From: Bacteroidaceae bacterium
GTDB taxonomy: Bacteria; Bacteroidota; Bacteroidia; Bacteroidales; Bacteroidaceae
Assembly: GCA_017961145.1 (NCBI GenBank)
Contig: JAGCXU010000139.1
Location: 1-49,733 of the forward strand
Reading direction: 5' to 3'
DNA: 49,733 bases
This document shows positions 25,743-34,808 of this stretch, one piece after another; the stretch's first letter is position 1, and each line of letters begins with the position of its first letter. Under the pieces are notes generated by a model. That model searched no databases. It was not told the origin of the DNA and worked only from the letters and a program-made list of their open reading frames with translations. The translations under genes and the position numbers were made by a program.

Positions 25743-26663
25743 ATGAGAACACGAACAGTCAAGTTTTTTGTTTTTTATACATTATTTATTATGTATTCCT
25801 GCGCATTTGCTCAAGCACAGGAACTTGATGCTCGTGTAAACATCAATCACACGCAGATTGAGACAACTAGAACAGAAGTCTTTGATGCTTTGCAGTCAAA
25901 GTTGACAGAGTTCCTCAACAATCATAAGTGGACGGAGATACCTTTCCGTGAAAACGAGAAGATACAATGCAACTTCAACATCACGGTCAATAAATACGAC
26001 CAAGATGCGAACTCTTTCGAGTGCACATTGCTTATGAATTGCAGTCGTCCAGTATATGGCAGTTCATACAATACTGTTGCTTATGCTGTGAACGATAAAG
26101 ACTTTACATTTGAATTCAATGAGTTCGACCAGCTTGAGTATCAGGAAAATCAGGTTGATAACAACCTTGTTGCACTTCTTGCTTACTACGCCTATATGAT
26201 AATCGGCATGGATCTCGACACTATGGCTCCCAAAGGCGGTACCGATTGCTTCCATATTGCCGAAGATATTGTGACTGCTGGTGAAAGCATGGGATTCCCT
26301 GGATGGAAGGCTTTTAGCGATAGTGGCAATCGATATGGCTTGTTGAACGACTATATGGATGGGGCGCTGGAATGTATGCGCGAGTTCAACTACATCTATC
26401 ATCGCAAAGGGCTCGACCGAATGGCTGAAGTTCCAGATAGTGCCAGAGCCGTTATTGCTAATGCGCTTGACCTGCTTCATGAAGCTAATACCGCCAAGAA
26501 CTTGACAAAAGTTGCCCAACTCTTTACTGAGTACAAACGCGATGAACTGGTCAACATCTTTGCGAAGAAAGGCACCAACGAAGAAAAAGAAAAGGCATAC
26601 GAGATTCTTTTCGCAATTGATGCTTCGCAGAGCAACACTTGGGAGAAAATAAAAAGCAATTAA
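25743..26663 (+). CDS. porD: PorD-like protein (DUF4835), type IX secretion associated
   Basis: 306 residues with a signal peptide (…YTLFIMYSCAFAQA). ATG at 25743 is preferred over an upstream TTG. The sequence after the signal, QELDARVNINHTQIE...FDALQSKLTEFLNNHKWTE, and later MDLDTMAPKGGTDCFHIAE are hallmarks of DUF4835, called PorD where linked to the type IX secretion system. The protein is periplasmic or outer-membrane-associated by inference. Presence next to coaBC is a conserved Bacteroidetes arrangement (from memory). It matters here because five secreted proteins in the window carry sorting-like tails. Its stop codon overlaps the stop of uvrB by four bases on the opposite strand. Confidence 0.85.
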   Translation: MRTRTVKFFVFYTLFIMYSCAFAQAQELDARVNINHTQIETTRTEVFDALQSKLTEFLNNHKWTEIPFRENEKIQCNFNITVNKYDQDANSFECTLLMNCSRPVYGSSYNTVAYAVNDKDFTFEFNEFDQLEYQENQVDNNLVALLAYYAYMIIGMDLDTMAPKGGTDCFHIAEDIVTAGESMGFPGWKAFSDSGNRYGLLNDYMDGALECMREFNYIYHRKGLDRMAEVPDSARAVIANALDLLHEANTAKNLTKVAQLFTEYKRDELVNIFAKKGTNEEKEKAYEILFAIDASQSNTWEKIKSN

Positions 26664-28666
26664 AGTTCTGCTTGCAGCCTTAGCATTTCGTCGCGAAGTA
26701 TAGCAGCATCTACAAACTCCATCTTCTTGGCAGCTTCTTGCATCTTCTTTTTGAGGCTTGCTATGCGTTGTTTCTTTTGTTCGATGGTTAAGGTTTCTGC
26801 TTCTGCAACTGCAAATACTTCATAATGTGCAGGTTCCACATAAGCTCTTTGTTCTGCCCCTTGACTATATTGAATAAGGTCGCCCATCGTTTGAGCTTTG
26901 CGAATCTGCTGAGGTGTGATGTTGTGTTCGGCATTATAACGCAATTGTTTTTCCCTTCTACGATTCGTTTCGTTGATAGTTGCAGCCATGCTTGGCGTGA
27001 TTGTATCGGCATACATGATTGCTTTTCCATTAACGTTTCGAGCTGCTCGACCAATTGTTTGTGTAAGACTTCTTTGGTTGCGAAGGAAACCTTCCTTGTC
27101 TGCGTCGAGAATTGCGACAAGCGAGACTTCCGGCAAATCGAGGCCTTCACGGAGAAGGTTAACGCCTACAAGAACATCATAAACACCAGAACGAAGCTCA
27201 CCTAAGATTCGAACTCGCTCCAAAGTGTCAACATCGCTATGAATATAAGCAGTTTGAATGCCAGTTCCAAGAAGGTATTCCGTCAATTCTTCTGCCATTC
27301 TCTTGGTTAACGTAACGACCAAAACTCGTTCTTTTCGCTCGATACATTGCTGAATTTCCTCCATCAAATCGTCAACTTGATTTAGGGTGGGGCGCACTTC
27401 AATTGGAGGATCGAGGAGTCCTGTGGGACGTATAACTTGCTCTACGACAATGCCTTCACTCTCCGCAATCTCATAGTCGGCAGGTGTCGCGCTTACGTAA
27501 ATGACTTGATTTGTCATTTCCTGAAACTCCTCGAACTTCAAAGGTCGATTGTCTTTGGCAGCAGGCAAACGGAATCCATAATCGACAAGAGTTGTCTTTC
27601 GTGCTTGGTCACCTCCATACATGGCATGAATCTGAGGCACAGAAACATGGCTTTCGTCGATGACCATAAGGTAGTCTTTTGGGAAGAAGTCGAGCAGACA
27701 ATAAGGTCGAGTACCTGGTTTTCGACCATCGAAATAACGGCTATAATTCTCGATTCCTGCACAATGTCCGAGTTCGCGAATCATTTCGATATCGTATGTG
27801 ACGCGTTCATGCAAGCGTTTTGCCTCGAGTTCTTTGCCTTGGCTCTCAAAGAAAATGACTTGCTCTCGCAGATCTTCCTGAATCTGAACGATGGCTCGCT
27901 CCTGAGCATCCTTAGATGTCATGAAGAGGTTGGCTGGATATATCTTATAGCAATCATAGAGCTGAATGCGCATAAGGAGTTCAGAATCAAGTTCTTCTAT
28001 AGTGTCAATTTCGTCTCCCCAAAAGGTTATGCGAAGCAGGAAATCACTATAAGCGAGGGCAATATCTATTGTATCTCCTTTGACGCGATATTCACCTCGA
28101 CTTGGTGAGATGTCGTTTCGGACATAAAGCAGCTCGTTGAGTTTGCGAAGGAGCTCGTTTCTGTCGAGTTTCTGACCGACATGAAGTTCCAAAAGACTCT
28201 CGTAGAAAGTCGAAGGATTGCCCATTCCGTAGATACACGAAACACTGCTCACCACTATAACATCCGAGCGACCTGAGAGCAGGGCACTTGTCGCGGAAAG
28301 TCTCAACTTGTCGATTTCATCGTTGATAGCCAAGTCTTTCTCGATATATGTGTCAGTCGAAGGCATATAGGCTTCCGGCTGATAGTAGTCGTAGTAGCTG
28401 ACATAGTACTCGACTGCATTATGGGGGAAGAACTGTTTCATCTCGCCATAAAGCTGAGCAGCCAATGTCTTGTTGTGCGACAGAATGAGGGTGGGGCGGC
28501 CAATATTCTTGATGACATTGGCTATGGTAAAGGTCTTTCCACTACCAGTCACACCCAACAAAGTCTGAGCTCGCACACCTTGTTTGATGCCATCCGTCAG
28601 TTGCTGAATCGCTTCTGGCTGGTCGCCTGTAGGGACATACTCGGATATAAGCTCGAAAGAATTCAT
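26660..28666 (-). CDS. uvrB: Excinuclease ABC subunit B
   Basis: 668 residues from the ATG at 28666. The frame is open further upstream, but MNSFELISEYVPTGDQPEAIQQL is the family start and the upstream part covers the promoter and a repeat array. UvrB is the damage-verifying helicase-like subunit of nucleotide excision repair. Seen: Walker A GVTGSGKT, the beta-hairpin region YVSYYDYYQPEAYMPSTDTYIEKD, VIDESHV, SATPADYE, and NLLREGLDLPEVSLVAILDADKEGFLRN. A UvrC-binding UVR motif (KKKMQEAAKKMEFVDAAILRDEM) ends the protein. TACCTTTG lies only four bases before the ATG, suggesting a leaderless mRNA. Confidence 0.97.
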   Translation of the reverse strand: MNSFELISEYVPTGDQPEAIQQLTDGIKQGVRAQTLLGVTGSGKTFTIANVIKNIGRPTLILSHNKTLAAQLYGEMKQFFPHNAVEYYVSYYDYYQPEAYMPSTDTYIEKDLAINDEIDKLRLSATSALLSGRSDVIVVSSVSCIYGMGNPSTFYESLLELHVGQKLDRNELLRKLNELLYVRNDISPSRGEYRVKGDTIDIALAYSDFLLRITFWGDEIDTIEELDSELLMRIQLYDCYKIYPANLFMTSKDAQERAIVQIQEDLREQVIFFESQGKELEAKRLHERVTYDIEMIRELGHCAGIENYSRYFDGRKPGTRPYCLLDFFPKDYLMVIDESHVSVPQIHAMYGGDQARKTTLVDYGFRLPAAKDNRPLKFEEFQEMTNQVIYVSATPADYEIAESEGIVVEQVIRPTGLLDPPIEVRPTLNQVDDLMEEIQQCIERKERVLVVTLTKRMAEELTEYLLGTGIQTAYIHSDVDTLERVRILGELRSGVYDVLVGVNLLREGLDLPEVSLVAILDADKEGFLRNQRSLTQTIGRAARNVNGKAIMYADTITPSMAATINETNRRREKQLRYNAEHNITPQQIRKAQTMGDLIQYSQGAEQRAYVEPAHYEVFAVAEAETLTIEQKKQRIASLKKKMQEAAKKMEFVDAAILRDEMLRLQAEL

Positions 28667-28670
28667 GTTG

Positions 28671-28702
28671 CAAAGGTACAAAAAATGGCGTGAAAAGCCA
28701 AA
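28671..28702 (-). promoter_or_regulatory. uvrB promoter, giving a nearly leaderless transcript
   Basis: On the minus strand TTTG (28702-28699), a 20-bp gap and TACCTTTG (28678-28671) are followed by CAAC and then the uvrB ATG. The expected start site is at or within a few bases of the start codon. Confidence 0.75.
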
Positions 28703-28748
28703 CATTATGGACAAAATTACAATGACTCGAGGAACGATTGAAAAGATG

Positions 28749-28858
28749 GGCAGTGAAGTTGGCAAACATATAGTGCCACGATTGCATTTATATAGTGTTA
28801 CGATTGCAATCATATAGTGTTACGTTTGGCATCATGGCGTGTGATGTTGGGAAACGCA
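28749..28858 (-). repeat. 22-bp repeat array C (5 units)
   Basis: Units in register start at 28749, 28771, 28793, 28815 and 28837. Read on the minus strand the middle three begin CACTATATGATTGCAATCG, CACTATATAAATGCAATCG and CACTATATGTTTGCC. The array lies between the divergent uvrB and 28960 genes. Its minus-strand right flank, CTCGAGTCAT at 28736-28727, matches the flank of array F. Confidence 0.8.
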
Positions 28859-28927
28859 TTCAGAAGCAATTTCAAGCGCTCGAGTATAAAAATGTTTGTT
28901 TGTAATCAGTAATTATTATTTTTTTTG

Positions 28928-28935
28928 TATCTTTG
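28928..28935 (+). promoter_or_regulatory. TAnnTTTG box of the 28960 gene
   Basis: TATCTTTG 24 bases upstream of the ATG. TTTGTTTG is present further upstream (28895-28902), but the spacing is longer than usual. Confidence 0.65.
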
Positions 28936-28959
28936 CAGCAAAATTAAAAAGATTCTACT

Positions 28960-29787
28960 ATGAAAGAAGAGAAGAAAACTGCAAAAAAGAAAGCGACAAA
29001 GAAGGTCGCAAAGAAGCTTGAAAGCATTCTCGACCTGAATTCCAATAACATTTGGGACTTGGACGAGTTCGCAATTGCTGAAGCCTGGGAAAGAGCAAGA
29101 AAAGAGGAGGATTTCAGTATCAGCGAGTTAAAGCTTCTCAACACCATCAGACTTGCTTTCGAGGTGGTACACTATAATCCTGAAGACGAGCGTGAAACTC
29201 AGAAATATGAGAATGGAGGTTGGGCAAAATTGACTCATTGCCACGAAGAAAAGGGCTGTGTGGCTATTCGCAGAAAAGCAATCGAACGCATCACAGACCT
29301 CAGCTACGAGAACATCAGACACATCTCGACAGCTATGCTTCTGGAGCTTATCGACCGCAACTTTGGTGGTGGTTGGGACGCCATTGCCCTTGCCATTCGA
29401 GACATTATCGAGACAGGTTTCGAGATAAGCACAACACAACTTCCTGCTAGTCGCATTCACGCTCCAGGCGGAACTGTGGAGAAGAAGGTGGCACAAGGCT
29501 TCGATGTTCTGGAGATACCTAAAGGAACTTGGATAGAAGCCATCTTCGCAAAGAAGAAAGACCCAGTTGAGAAGATTCACATGGATTTGCCAGAAAGGGA
29601 ATATGATGAAGATGGAAATCCCATTCCACTTCCCGATGATCTGGACAACTCTGACGAAAACGAGGACGATTCCCTCGAAAATGATGATACTTACTTCAGC
29701 AGTCTCACTCCTGAAGCTGACGTAAAAGACCTCGAAGAGGAAGGCCTATCGATAGAAGATGTCAGCGAAAGCGACGAAGAAGAATAG
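28960..29787 (+). CDS. Unrecognised protein with histone-H1-like N-terminus and acidic C-terminus
   Basis: 275 residues; family not recognised. Residues 3-23 are almost only Lys, Ala and Thr (KKTAKKKATKKVAKKLES), as in the tails of bacterial H1-like proteins. A folded middle of about 170 residues follows: WDLDEFAIAEAWERARKEEDFSISELKLLNTIRLAFEV, CHEEKGCVAIRRKAIERI and NFGGGWDAIALAIRDIIETGFE. The last ~65 residues are strongly acidic (DEDGNPIPLPDD...SDENEDD...SESDEEE). There is no signal peptide or membrane segment, so it is cytoplasmic. The promoter is clear, and the stop is one base from the stop of the convergent methyltransferase gene. A nucleic-acid or chromatin role is a guess from composition only. 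Confidence 0.75.
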   Translation: MKEEKKTAKKKATKKVAKKLESILDLNSNNIWDLDEFAIAEAWERARKEEDFSISELKLLNTIRLAFEVVHYNPEDERETQKYENGGWAKLTHCHEEKGCVAIRRKAIERITDLSYENIRHISTAMLLELIDRNFGGGWDAIALAIRDIIETGFEISTTQLPASRIHAPGGTVEKKVAQGFDVLEIPKGTWIEAIFAKKKDPVEKIHMDLPEREYDEDGNPIPLPDDLDNSDENEDDSLENDDTYFSSLTPEADVKDLEEEGLSIEDVSESDEEE

Positions 29788-29788
29788 G

Positions 29789-30538
29789 TTATCTCCTTCT
29801 GAACTCAGCACAAACGATTCCAGTACAAACGGCTACATTTAGGCTTTCAGTCGTGAGGGAGCCTTGCGGATAGTTTGGTACAAAAAGACGATGGTCAACA
29901 AGTTCTGCAACTTGTTGACTGATGCCGTTCCCTTCGTTGCCCATAACTATAATGCCAGACGAGGAAAGTTCTTCCTTATATATATCTGTTCCGTCAAGAA
30001 AAGTTCCGAAGACAGGCATCTTTGCCTCTCGAAGCACATCCGGCAGGTTGCAATAATGCACCTCCACTCTTGCCAAAGCTCCCATACAAGACTGCACACA
30101 TTTGGGATTGTAAACATCTGCCGAACCATCTGAACAAAGGACTTTGTGAATGCCAAACCAGTCTGCAATACGCAAAATTGTGCCCAAATTACCTGGATCT
30201 TGCACGCCATCGAGGGCAATAACAAGTTGGTTTCGAAGCTTCGAAATGTCGAGTTTCTCGTTTGGAATCTGCATAACTGCAAGGACATACTGAGGAGTTC
30301 GAAGCAAACTGGCTCTCGCCAATTCTTCACGACTCACTTCATCCACCTCCTTAACACCCTTCAGAAGTCGCTTGTTCTCGGCCAGCCAATCCTTCGTAGC
30401 TGCGATATAAAGGGGAGTGGAGTAGGGGAGAAGTTCGCCCACAAGCTTAGGTCCTTCAGCCACAAAAGCATTATGCTGCAGCCGATACTTGCGCATCTCC
30501 AACGACTTAATCCATTTAATACGAGCCCTGCTAATCAT
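29789..30538 (-). CDS. SpoU/TrmH-family RNA 2'-O-methyltransferase
   Basis: 249 residues from the ATG at 30538 (MISRARIKWIKSLEMRKYR). A TTG further upstream falls inside the promoter box and is rejected. SPOUT methyltransferases transfer methyl from SAM to ribose in tRNA or rRNA. Seen: the substrate-binding N-terminal domain (LRQHNAFVAEGPKLV-like), then ALDGVQDPGNLGTILRIADWFG, IVMGNEGNGIS and IPNYPQGSLTTESLNVAV-like VPNYPQGSLTTESLNVAV, which are the three conserved motifs around the knotted SAM site. The exact target (23S rRNA or tRNA) cannot be read. Confidence 0.92.
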   Translation of the reverse strand: MISRARIKWIKSLEMRKYRLQHNAFVAEGPKLVGELLPYSTPLYIAATKDWLAENKRLLKGVKEVDEVSREELARASLLRTPQYVLAVMQIPNEKLDISKLRNQLVIALDGVQDPGNLGTILRIADWFGIHKVLCSDGSADVYNPKCVQSCMGALARVEVHYCNLPDVLREAKMPVFGTFLDGTDIYKEELSSSGIIVMGNEGNGISQQVAELVDHRLFVPNYPQGSLTTESLNVAVCTGIVCAEFRRR

Positions 30539-30562
30539 TATTGAGTTGATGTGTTTCAGCTG

Positions 30563-30570
30563 CAAAGTTA
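30563..30570 (-). promoter_or_regulatory. TAnnTTTG box of the RNA methyltransferase gene
   Basis: TAACTTTG on the minus strand, 24 bases before the ATG at 30538, in the divergent region shared with tamL. Confidence 0.65.
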
Positions 30571-30624
30571 TATAATTTGTTTGAATTTTGAATTTCGATT
30601 GGACATATTTTGAATTAATTGTCG

Positions 30625-30632
30625 TATCTTTG
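30625..30632 (+). promoter_or_regulatory. tamL promoter box, giving a nearly leaderless transcript
   Basis: TATCTTTG is followed by TAGC and then the GTG start at 30637. The expected start site is at or next to the start codon, as for uvrB. Confidence 0.7.
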
Positions 30633-30636
30633 TAGC

Positions 30637-32901
30637 GTGAATTTAGCCAAACGACTCATAAAGGCACTTCTTCTGTTGCATTTTCTCATCTTTTTGAGCG
30701 GATGCCACACTTCGCGTTTTATTCCTGAAGATGGTTATTTGCTAACTGGAGCAAGTATAAGCAGCGAAGATAAGCATGTCGGAACTGAAGAACTTCAGGC
30801 CTATATGCCGCAGCGCCCCAATAGTAAGTGGTTTTCTATCTTCAATGTTCCTCTCGGACTTTACAGTCTTTCAGGCAGAGACAGCACTAAGCGTTTCAAT
30901 CGTTTCCTGCGACATCTAGGCGAAGCACCAGTCATATACGATCGCGAACGAACGATTCAGGCTTGCAACAATATGCAACTTGCAGTCCGAAATATGGGCT
31001 ATCTTAATGCCGAAGTGCTTTTGCTCGAGAAAGCGAAGAAAGATAAGATGAAACTGTTCTATCGTATCATTCCTCATGAACTCTATCATATTCACAGTTT
31101 TTCGCTCGATGTTCAAGATGATTCGCTTCGCCAAGTACTTGACAGTCTCGACTATCATCCGTCATTAAGCAATGATATAAACGCTCCCAACAAACCTTAT
31201 AGCATAAATGCTCTCGATGCTGAACGAAGCAAACTGTATGGCTTACTTATAGAGAACGGCTACTATAAGTTTAATAAGGATTACGTTCATTTTCGTGTCG
31301 ACACTACCCTCGGAAATCATCTTGCCGACGTTGAAATGATAGTCAAGCAGGCTCAAGAGAATGCCGACTCTGCCGACCTTTCACATCATCGCTTTCATTT
31401 TGGCGACATAAACTACGAATTCTCCGACGGCAAACCATTCCTTCGTCCGAAAGTTCTTCGAAATGCAACTGCCATTAGTACAGGTGGACTCTATCGCGAA
31501 AGTGACATGCATGAAACTTATGCCCGAATGACTCGACTTAGTGCAGTAATGGCAACGAATGTCACCATCAATCAAAGAGAAGACGATAGCGACCTGTTGG
31601 ATGTAAATGTGTCGCTTACACCAAATAAGCCAAACTCCTTTAGTGCTGAACTTGAAGGTACAAACTCGGCTGGAGACTTTGGTGCGGCAGCCAGTTTGAC
31701 ATATCAAAACAGAAATCTTTTCAAGGGATCGGAACTATTTAATGTGAAACTTCGTGGGGCTTTTGAAGCAATTAAAGGACTGAGTGGGTACGCCGATCAG
31801 AACTTCATAGAGTACAGTATTGAGACAGGCCTAATGTTTCCTGACTTCAAGTTCCCCTTTCTCCGACCATCTTTCCGTCGTAATGCTCAAGCCACAACAG
31901 AGGTAAATCTCGCATTTGACTCGCAAGACAGACCAGAGTTTCATCGTCGAGTCCTGACTGGAGCACTTCGATATCGTTGGGCACGCAAGAGCAGACAGCT
32001 TCAGCATCGCTTCGATCTCCTTAATCTCGACTATGTCTTCATGCCTTGGATAAGCGATACTTTTCGCGACAAATATCTTAGCGACCCACAGAATCGCAAT
32101 GCAATCTTGAAGTATAACTACGAGAACCTTTTCATTATGAACTGGAGCTACCACTTTGCTTATACATCAAGACCTCTTGGAGCTACAGCTTCGAACTACG
32201 GAACAAATGCCTACACTCTTCGACTTGGCCTTGAAACTGCAGGCAACTTCCTTTATGGAATCACCAGCGCAACTCATACACAACAGAATGCAGAAGGGCA
32301 ATATACGCTTTTCAATATTGCCTATGCTCAATATGCGAAATTCGATTTTGCCTTCTGTAAAAGCTTCCTTATCAACAAGAACAATTCCTTGGCACTTCAT
32401 GCAGCATTAGGCATAGCCTATCCTTACGGCAACTCTTATATTTTGCCTTATGAAAAACGATATTTCAGTGGAGGTGCCAATAGCGTTCGAGGCTGGAGTG
32501 TTCGCGAGTTAGGACCTGGAAGTTTTCAAGGTTCAGACGGTCGCATCGATTTCATCAACCAAACTGGTGACATCAAACTCGACTTGAATGTCGAATATCG
32601 AACACATCTATTCTGGAAATTCGACGGGGCAGCCTTCATCGATGCCGGTAATATATGGACAATAAGAGACTATAAAGATCAGCCTGGAGGTCAGTTTAAG
32701 TTCGATGAGTTCTGGAGGCAAATTGCTGTTTCATACGGTCTTGGCCTTCGTCTTAACTTTAACTATTTCATCTTGAGATTCGATGGTGGTATGAAAGCAA
32801 TACATCCTGCCTATACTGATAGTCACAGACATTTCCCAATTATACATCCCAAATTCAAACGCGACTTTACCTTCCATTTCGCAGTAGGAATGCCATTCTA
32901 A
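30637..32901 (+). CDS. tamL: Omp85-family outer-membrane lipoprotein, TamL type
   Basis: 754 residues from a GTG at 30637. That start gives a compact lipoprotein signal (KALLLLHFLIFLSGC) with the lipobox LSGC. POTRA-like periplasmic repeats follow (about 25-310; 'YRIIPHELYHIHSFSLDVQDDSLRQVL' and 'HFGDINYEFSDGKPFLRPKVL'), then a C-terminal 16-strand beta-barrel with the typical PYGNSYILPYEKRYFSGGANSVRGWSVRELGPG motif and a barrel ending in FHFAVGMPF. In Bacteroidetes this lipidated TamA-like protein works with TamB in outer membrane biogenesis. No tamB is adjacent. A TATCTTTG box only four bases upstream supports the chosen start. Confidence 0.9.
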   Translation: MNLAKRLIKALLLLHFLIFLSGCHTSRFIPEDGYLLTGASISSEDKHVGTEELQAYMPQRPNSKWFSIFNVPLGLYSLSGRDSTKRFNRFLRHLGEAPVIYDRERTIQACNNMQLAVRNMGYLNAEVLLLEKAKKDKMKLFYRIIPHELYHIHSFSLDVQDDSLRQVLDSLDYHPSLSNDINAPNKPYSINALDAERSKLYGLLIENGYYKFNKDYVHFRVDTTLGNHLADVEMIVKQAQENADSADLSHHRFHFGDINYEFSDGKPFLRPKVLRNATAISTGGLYRESDMHETYARMTRLSAVMATNVTINQREDDSDLLDVNVSLTPNKPNSFSAELEGTNSAGDFGAAASLTYQNRNLFKGSELFNVKLRGAFEAIKGLSGYADQNFIEYSIETGLMFPDFKFPFLRPSFRRNAQATTEVNLAFDSQDRPEFHRRVLTGALRYRWARKSRQLQHRFDLLNLDYVFMPWISDTFRDKYLSDPQNRNAILKYNYENLFIMNWSYHFAYTSRPLGATASNYGTNAYTLRLGLETAGNFLYGITSATHTQQNAEGQYTLFNIAYAQYAKFDFAFCKSFLINKNNSLALHAALGIAYPYGNSYILPYEKRYFSGGANSVRGWSVRELGPGSFQGSDGRIDFINQTGDIKLDLNVEYRTHLFWKFDGAAFIDAGNIWTIRDYKDQPGGQFKFDEFWRQIAVSYGLGLRLNFNYFILRFDGGMKAIHPAYTDSHRHFPIIHPKFKRDFTFHFAVGMPF

Positions 32902-32904
32902 ACC

Positions 32905-33756
32905 ATGAAACTCTCGATACTGATACCTTCATATAATTACGATTGCAGTCAACTTGTCCATCAATTGCAGGAGCAACTGCCTGAAGAGGCAGAGATAATT
33001 ATAGGCGACGACTGCTCAACAAATCCTATTAATACGCTTTCAGGTTGTCGCATCTTCAGACCTGAACATAATCTTGGTCGTGCTGCAATCCGAAATGCCC
33101 TTGCTCGAGAAGCGAAAGGGGAGTGGTTGCTGTTTATCGATGCTGATGCAGAAGTGCGAAGTTCGACGTTTATCCAAGATTATTTGGATGCAAAGGAAAA
33201 GGCTCAAGTTGTTTGTGGTGGTACAGGAAATCTTCCGAAGTGTCCCTTTCCTGCAGCTAAACTGCGTTACGATTATGAAGTTCAAGCAGAAAAGCGACTA
33301 ACATTATTGCATAGACAAGCTCACCCCTATGCGCAATTCACGACATTTAACTTCTTGATTTTGCGCAGTTTATTTCTCTCAATAGGCTTTGATGAAAGCT
33401 TGAAAGAGTATGGACACGAAGACACATTCTTTGGCTTGGAACTTAAACGAAGAGGCATTTCGATTCTACATATTGATAATAAACTGACGCATTTAGGTCT
33501 TGAACCTGCCGAAGAATATCTTAAGAAAACAGAAACGGCATTAAATTCATTAGCGACAATGGATATCGAACAATTGTATAATGTTCGAGTTTCCACTTTG
33601 GCTTTGCGCCTCAAACGATGGAATTTGCTTGGTTTGGTGCGTTTCTTGTTCAAGATAAGCAAGCCAGTACTACGTGCTAATCTACTAGGAAAGCATCCAC
33701 AACAAATGTTATTTTCCTTTTATAAACTTGGTTACTTTGCGACATTAATACGATAA
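32905..33756 (+). CDS. Family 2 glycosyltransferase
   Basis: 283 residues. Nucleotide-sugar-dependent GT-A enzyme, probably adding a sugar to a surface polysaccharide or lipid carrier; donor and acceptor are unknown. Seen: the N-terminal LSILIPSYNYD, IIIGDDCST, HNLGRAAIRNALAREAKGEWLLFIDADAEV carrying the DxD-type metal site, and the later YGHEDTFFGLELKRRG matching the ED catalytic-base region. There is no long membrane segment. It begins 3 bp after tamL, so the two are probably translated from one mRNA. Confidence 0.9.
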   Translation: MKLSILIPSYNYDCSQLVHQLQEQLPEEAEIIIGDDCSTNPINTLSGCRIFRPEHNLGRAAIRNALAREAKGEWLLFIDADAEVRSSTFIQDYLDAKEKAQVVCGGTGNLPKCPFPAAKLRYDYEVQAEKRLTLLHRQAHPYAQFTTFNFLILRSLFLSIGFDESLKEYGHEDTFFGLELKRRGISILHIDNKLTHLGLEPAEEYLKKTETALNSLATMDIEQLYNVRVSTLALRLKRWNLLGLVRFLFKISKPVLRANLLGKHPQQMLFSFYKLGYFATLIR

Positions 33757-33766
33757 ACATTTAATG

Positions 33767-33788
33767 GGCGTTATGTTTAGTAGCGTTT
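33767..33788 (+). repeat. Possible single diverged 22-bp repeat unit
   Basis: GCGTTATGTTTAGTAGCG lies in the 77-bp gap between the glycosyltransferase and oxidoreductase genes and resembles the left half of the 22-bp units. A lone, degenerate copy could be chance. Confidence 0.3.
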
Positions 33789-33833
33789 ATGACTCTCCTA
33801 TTCCAATATAAGAACAAGTAAATCAAACAAACG

Positions 33834-34808
33834 ATGAAGATATCAATAGCAGGAACAGGTAAAATAGTTGGTGAAGTCTTGCAGATGATTCATGAAGAAT
33901 TTGCTGGCAAGATAGAAGTTACAGGCATTTATTCTCGCGAACATAGCGTGGAACATGCTATTGATCTCTGTCAGGCTTATGCTCAAACAGGCTTTGTCTA
34001 TACCGATTATGAACGTATGCTTCAAGAAGCTGAGGCTGATTACGTTTATATTGCAAATGCGAATCATGTGCATCACGAATATGCCATGAAGGCAATGTTA
34101 GCTGGTAAAAATGTAATTGTTGAAAAGCCAATTGCGGTTGACAGAGTGCAGACAGAGGAACTTATAGATACTGCTATTCAGCGATGTGTCTATTGTTTGC
34201 CAGCATTTTCGTTACTTTATATGCCATTATTTCGACAATTGCAAGAGTTCATTCCACAGCTTGGAACAATCAGGATGATTCATTGCAATTTTGCTCAACG
34301 CAGCAGTCGTTATGACAGATATCTAAATGGCGAACTTACTCCTGTGTTCGATCCTGCGATGGCTGGTGGCACTCTTGCTGACCTGAACGTCTATAACTTG
34401 TGTTTCATGATTGCCTTGTTTGGTCCTCCTCGAACGGTTCGCTACGAATGCAATCGTGGTTACAACGGCATTGACACAAGCGGAACTCTCCTTTGTCACT
34501 ACCCTACTTCGATTGCGACACTAAGTGCTTCGAAGGATTCGAACGGCCTATCTTATGGATGCATTCAGGGCGAGAATGGTTACATTGAAGTTCATGGTTC
34601 TGTTAGTATCCTTGATTCCTTCACGCTTCATCTTAATGGAAAAGAACCAATTACATATAAAAGTGACAGCAGTCGTCATCGTCTCAGTTATGAGTTTCAG
34701 GAGTTTCTGGCTCTCATAGAGAATCGACAGGAGTGTCACATTGTTATACCTTATGTTACGCGAATAATGCAAGAGATTGCAATCGCACAAGAAAGAATGA
34801 TATCATGA
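33834..34808 (+). CDS. Gfo/Idh/MocA-family oxidoreductase
   Basis: 324 residues. NAD(P)-dependent sugar or polyol dehydrogenase family. Seen: an N-terminal Rossmann start KISIAGTGKIVGEVL, YIANANHVHHEYAMKAMLAGKNVIVEKPIAV with the family's conserved EKP, and a C-terminal alpha/beta domain (AGGTLADLNVYNL). The substrate is unknown. Its stop overlaps the sulfatase ATG (ATGA), so the pair is translationally coupled and may act on the same sulfated or modified sugar (inference). Confidence 0.9.
   Translation: MKISIAGTGKIVGEVLQMIHEEFAGKIEVTGIYSREHSVEHAIDLCQAYAQTGFVYTDYERMLQEAEADYVYIANANHVHHEYAMKAMLAGKNVIVEKPIAVDRVQTEELIDTAIQRCVYCLPAFSLLYMPLFRQLQEFIPQLGTIRMIHCNFAQRSSRYDRYLNGELTPVFDPAMAGGTLADLNVYNLCFMIALFGPPRTVRYECNRGYNGIDTSGTLLCHYPTSIATLSASKDSNGLSYGCIQGENGYIEVHGSVSILDSFTLHLNGKEPITYKSDSSRHRLSYEFQEFLALIENRQECHIVIPYVTRIMQEIAIAQERMIS

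Noticed and set aside
28667-28813. N-terminal extension of uvrB
   Set aside because: The frame is open, but the extension covers the promoter and part of repeat array C; the family start MNSFELISEYVPTGDQPEA fits 28666.
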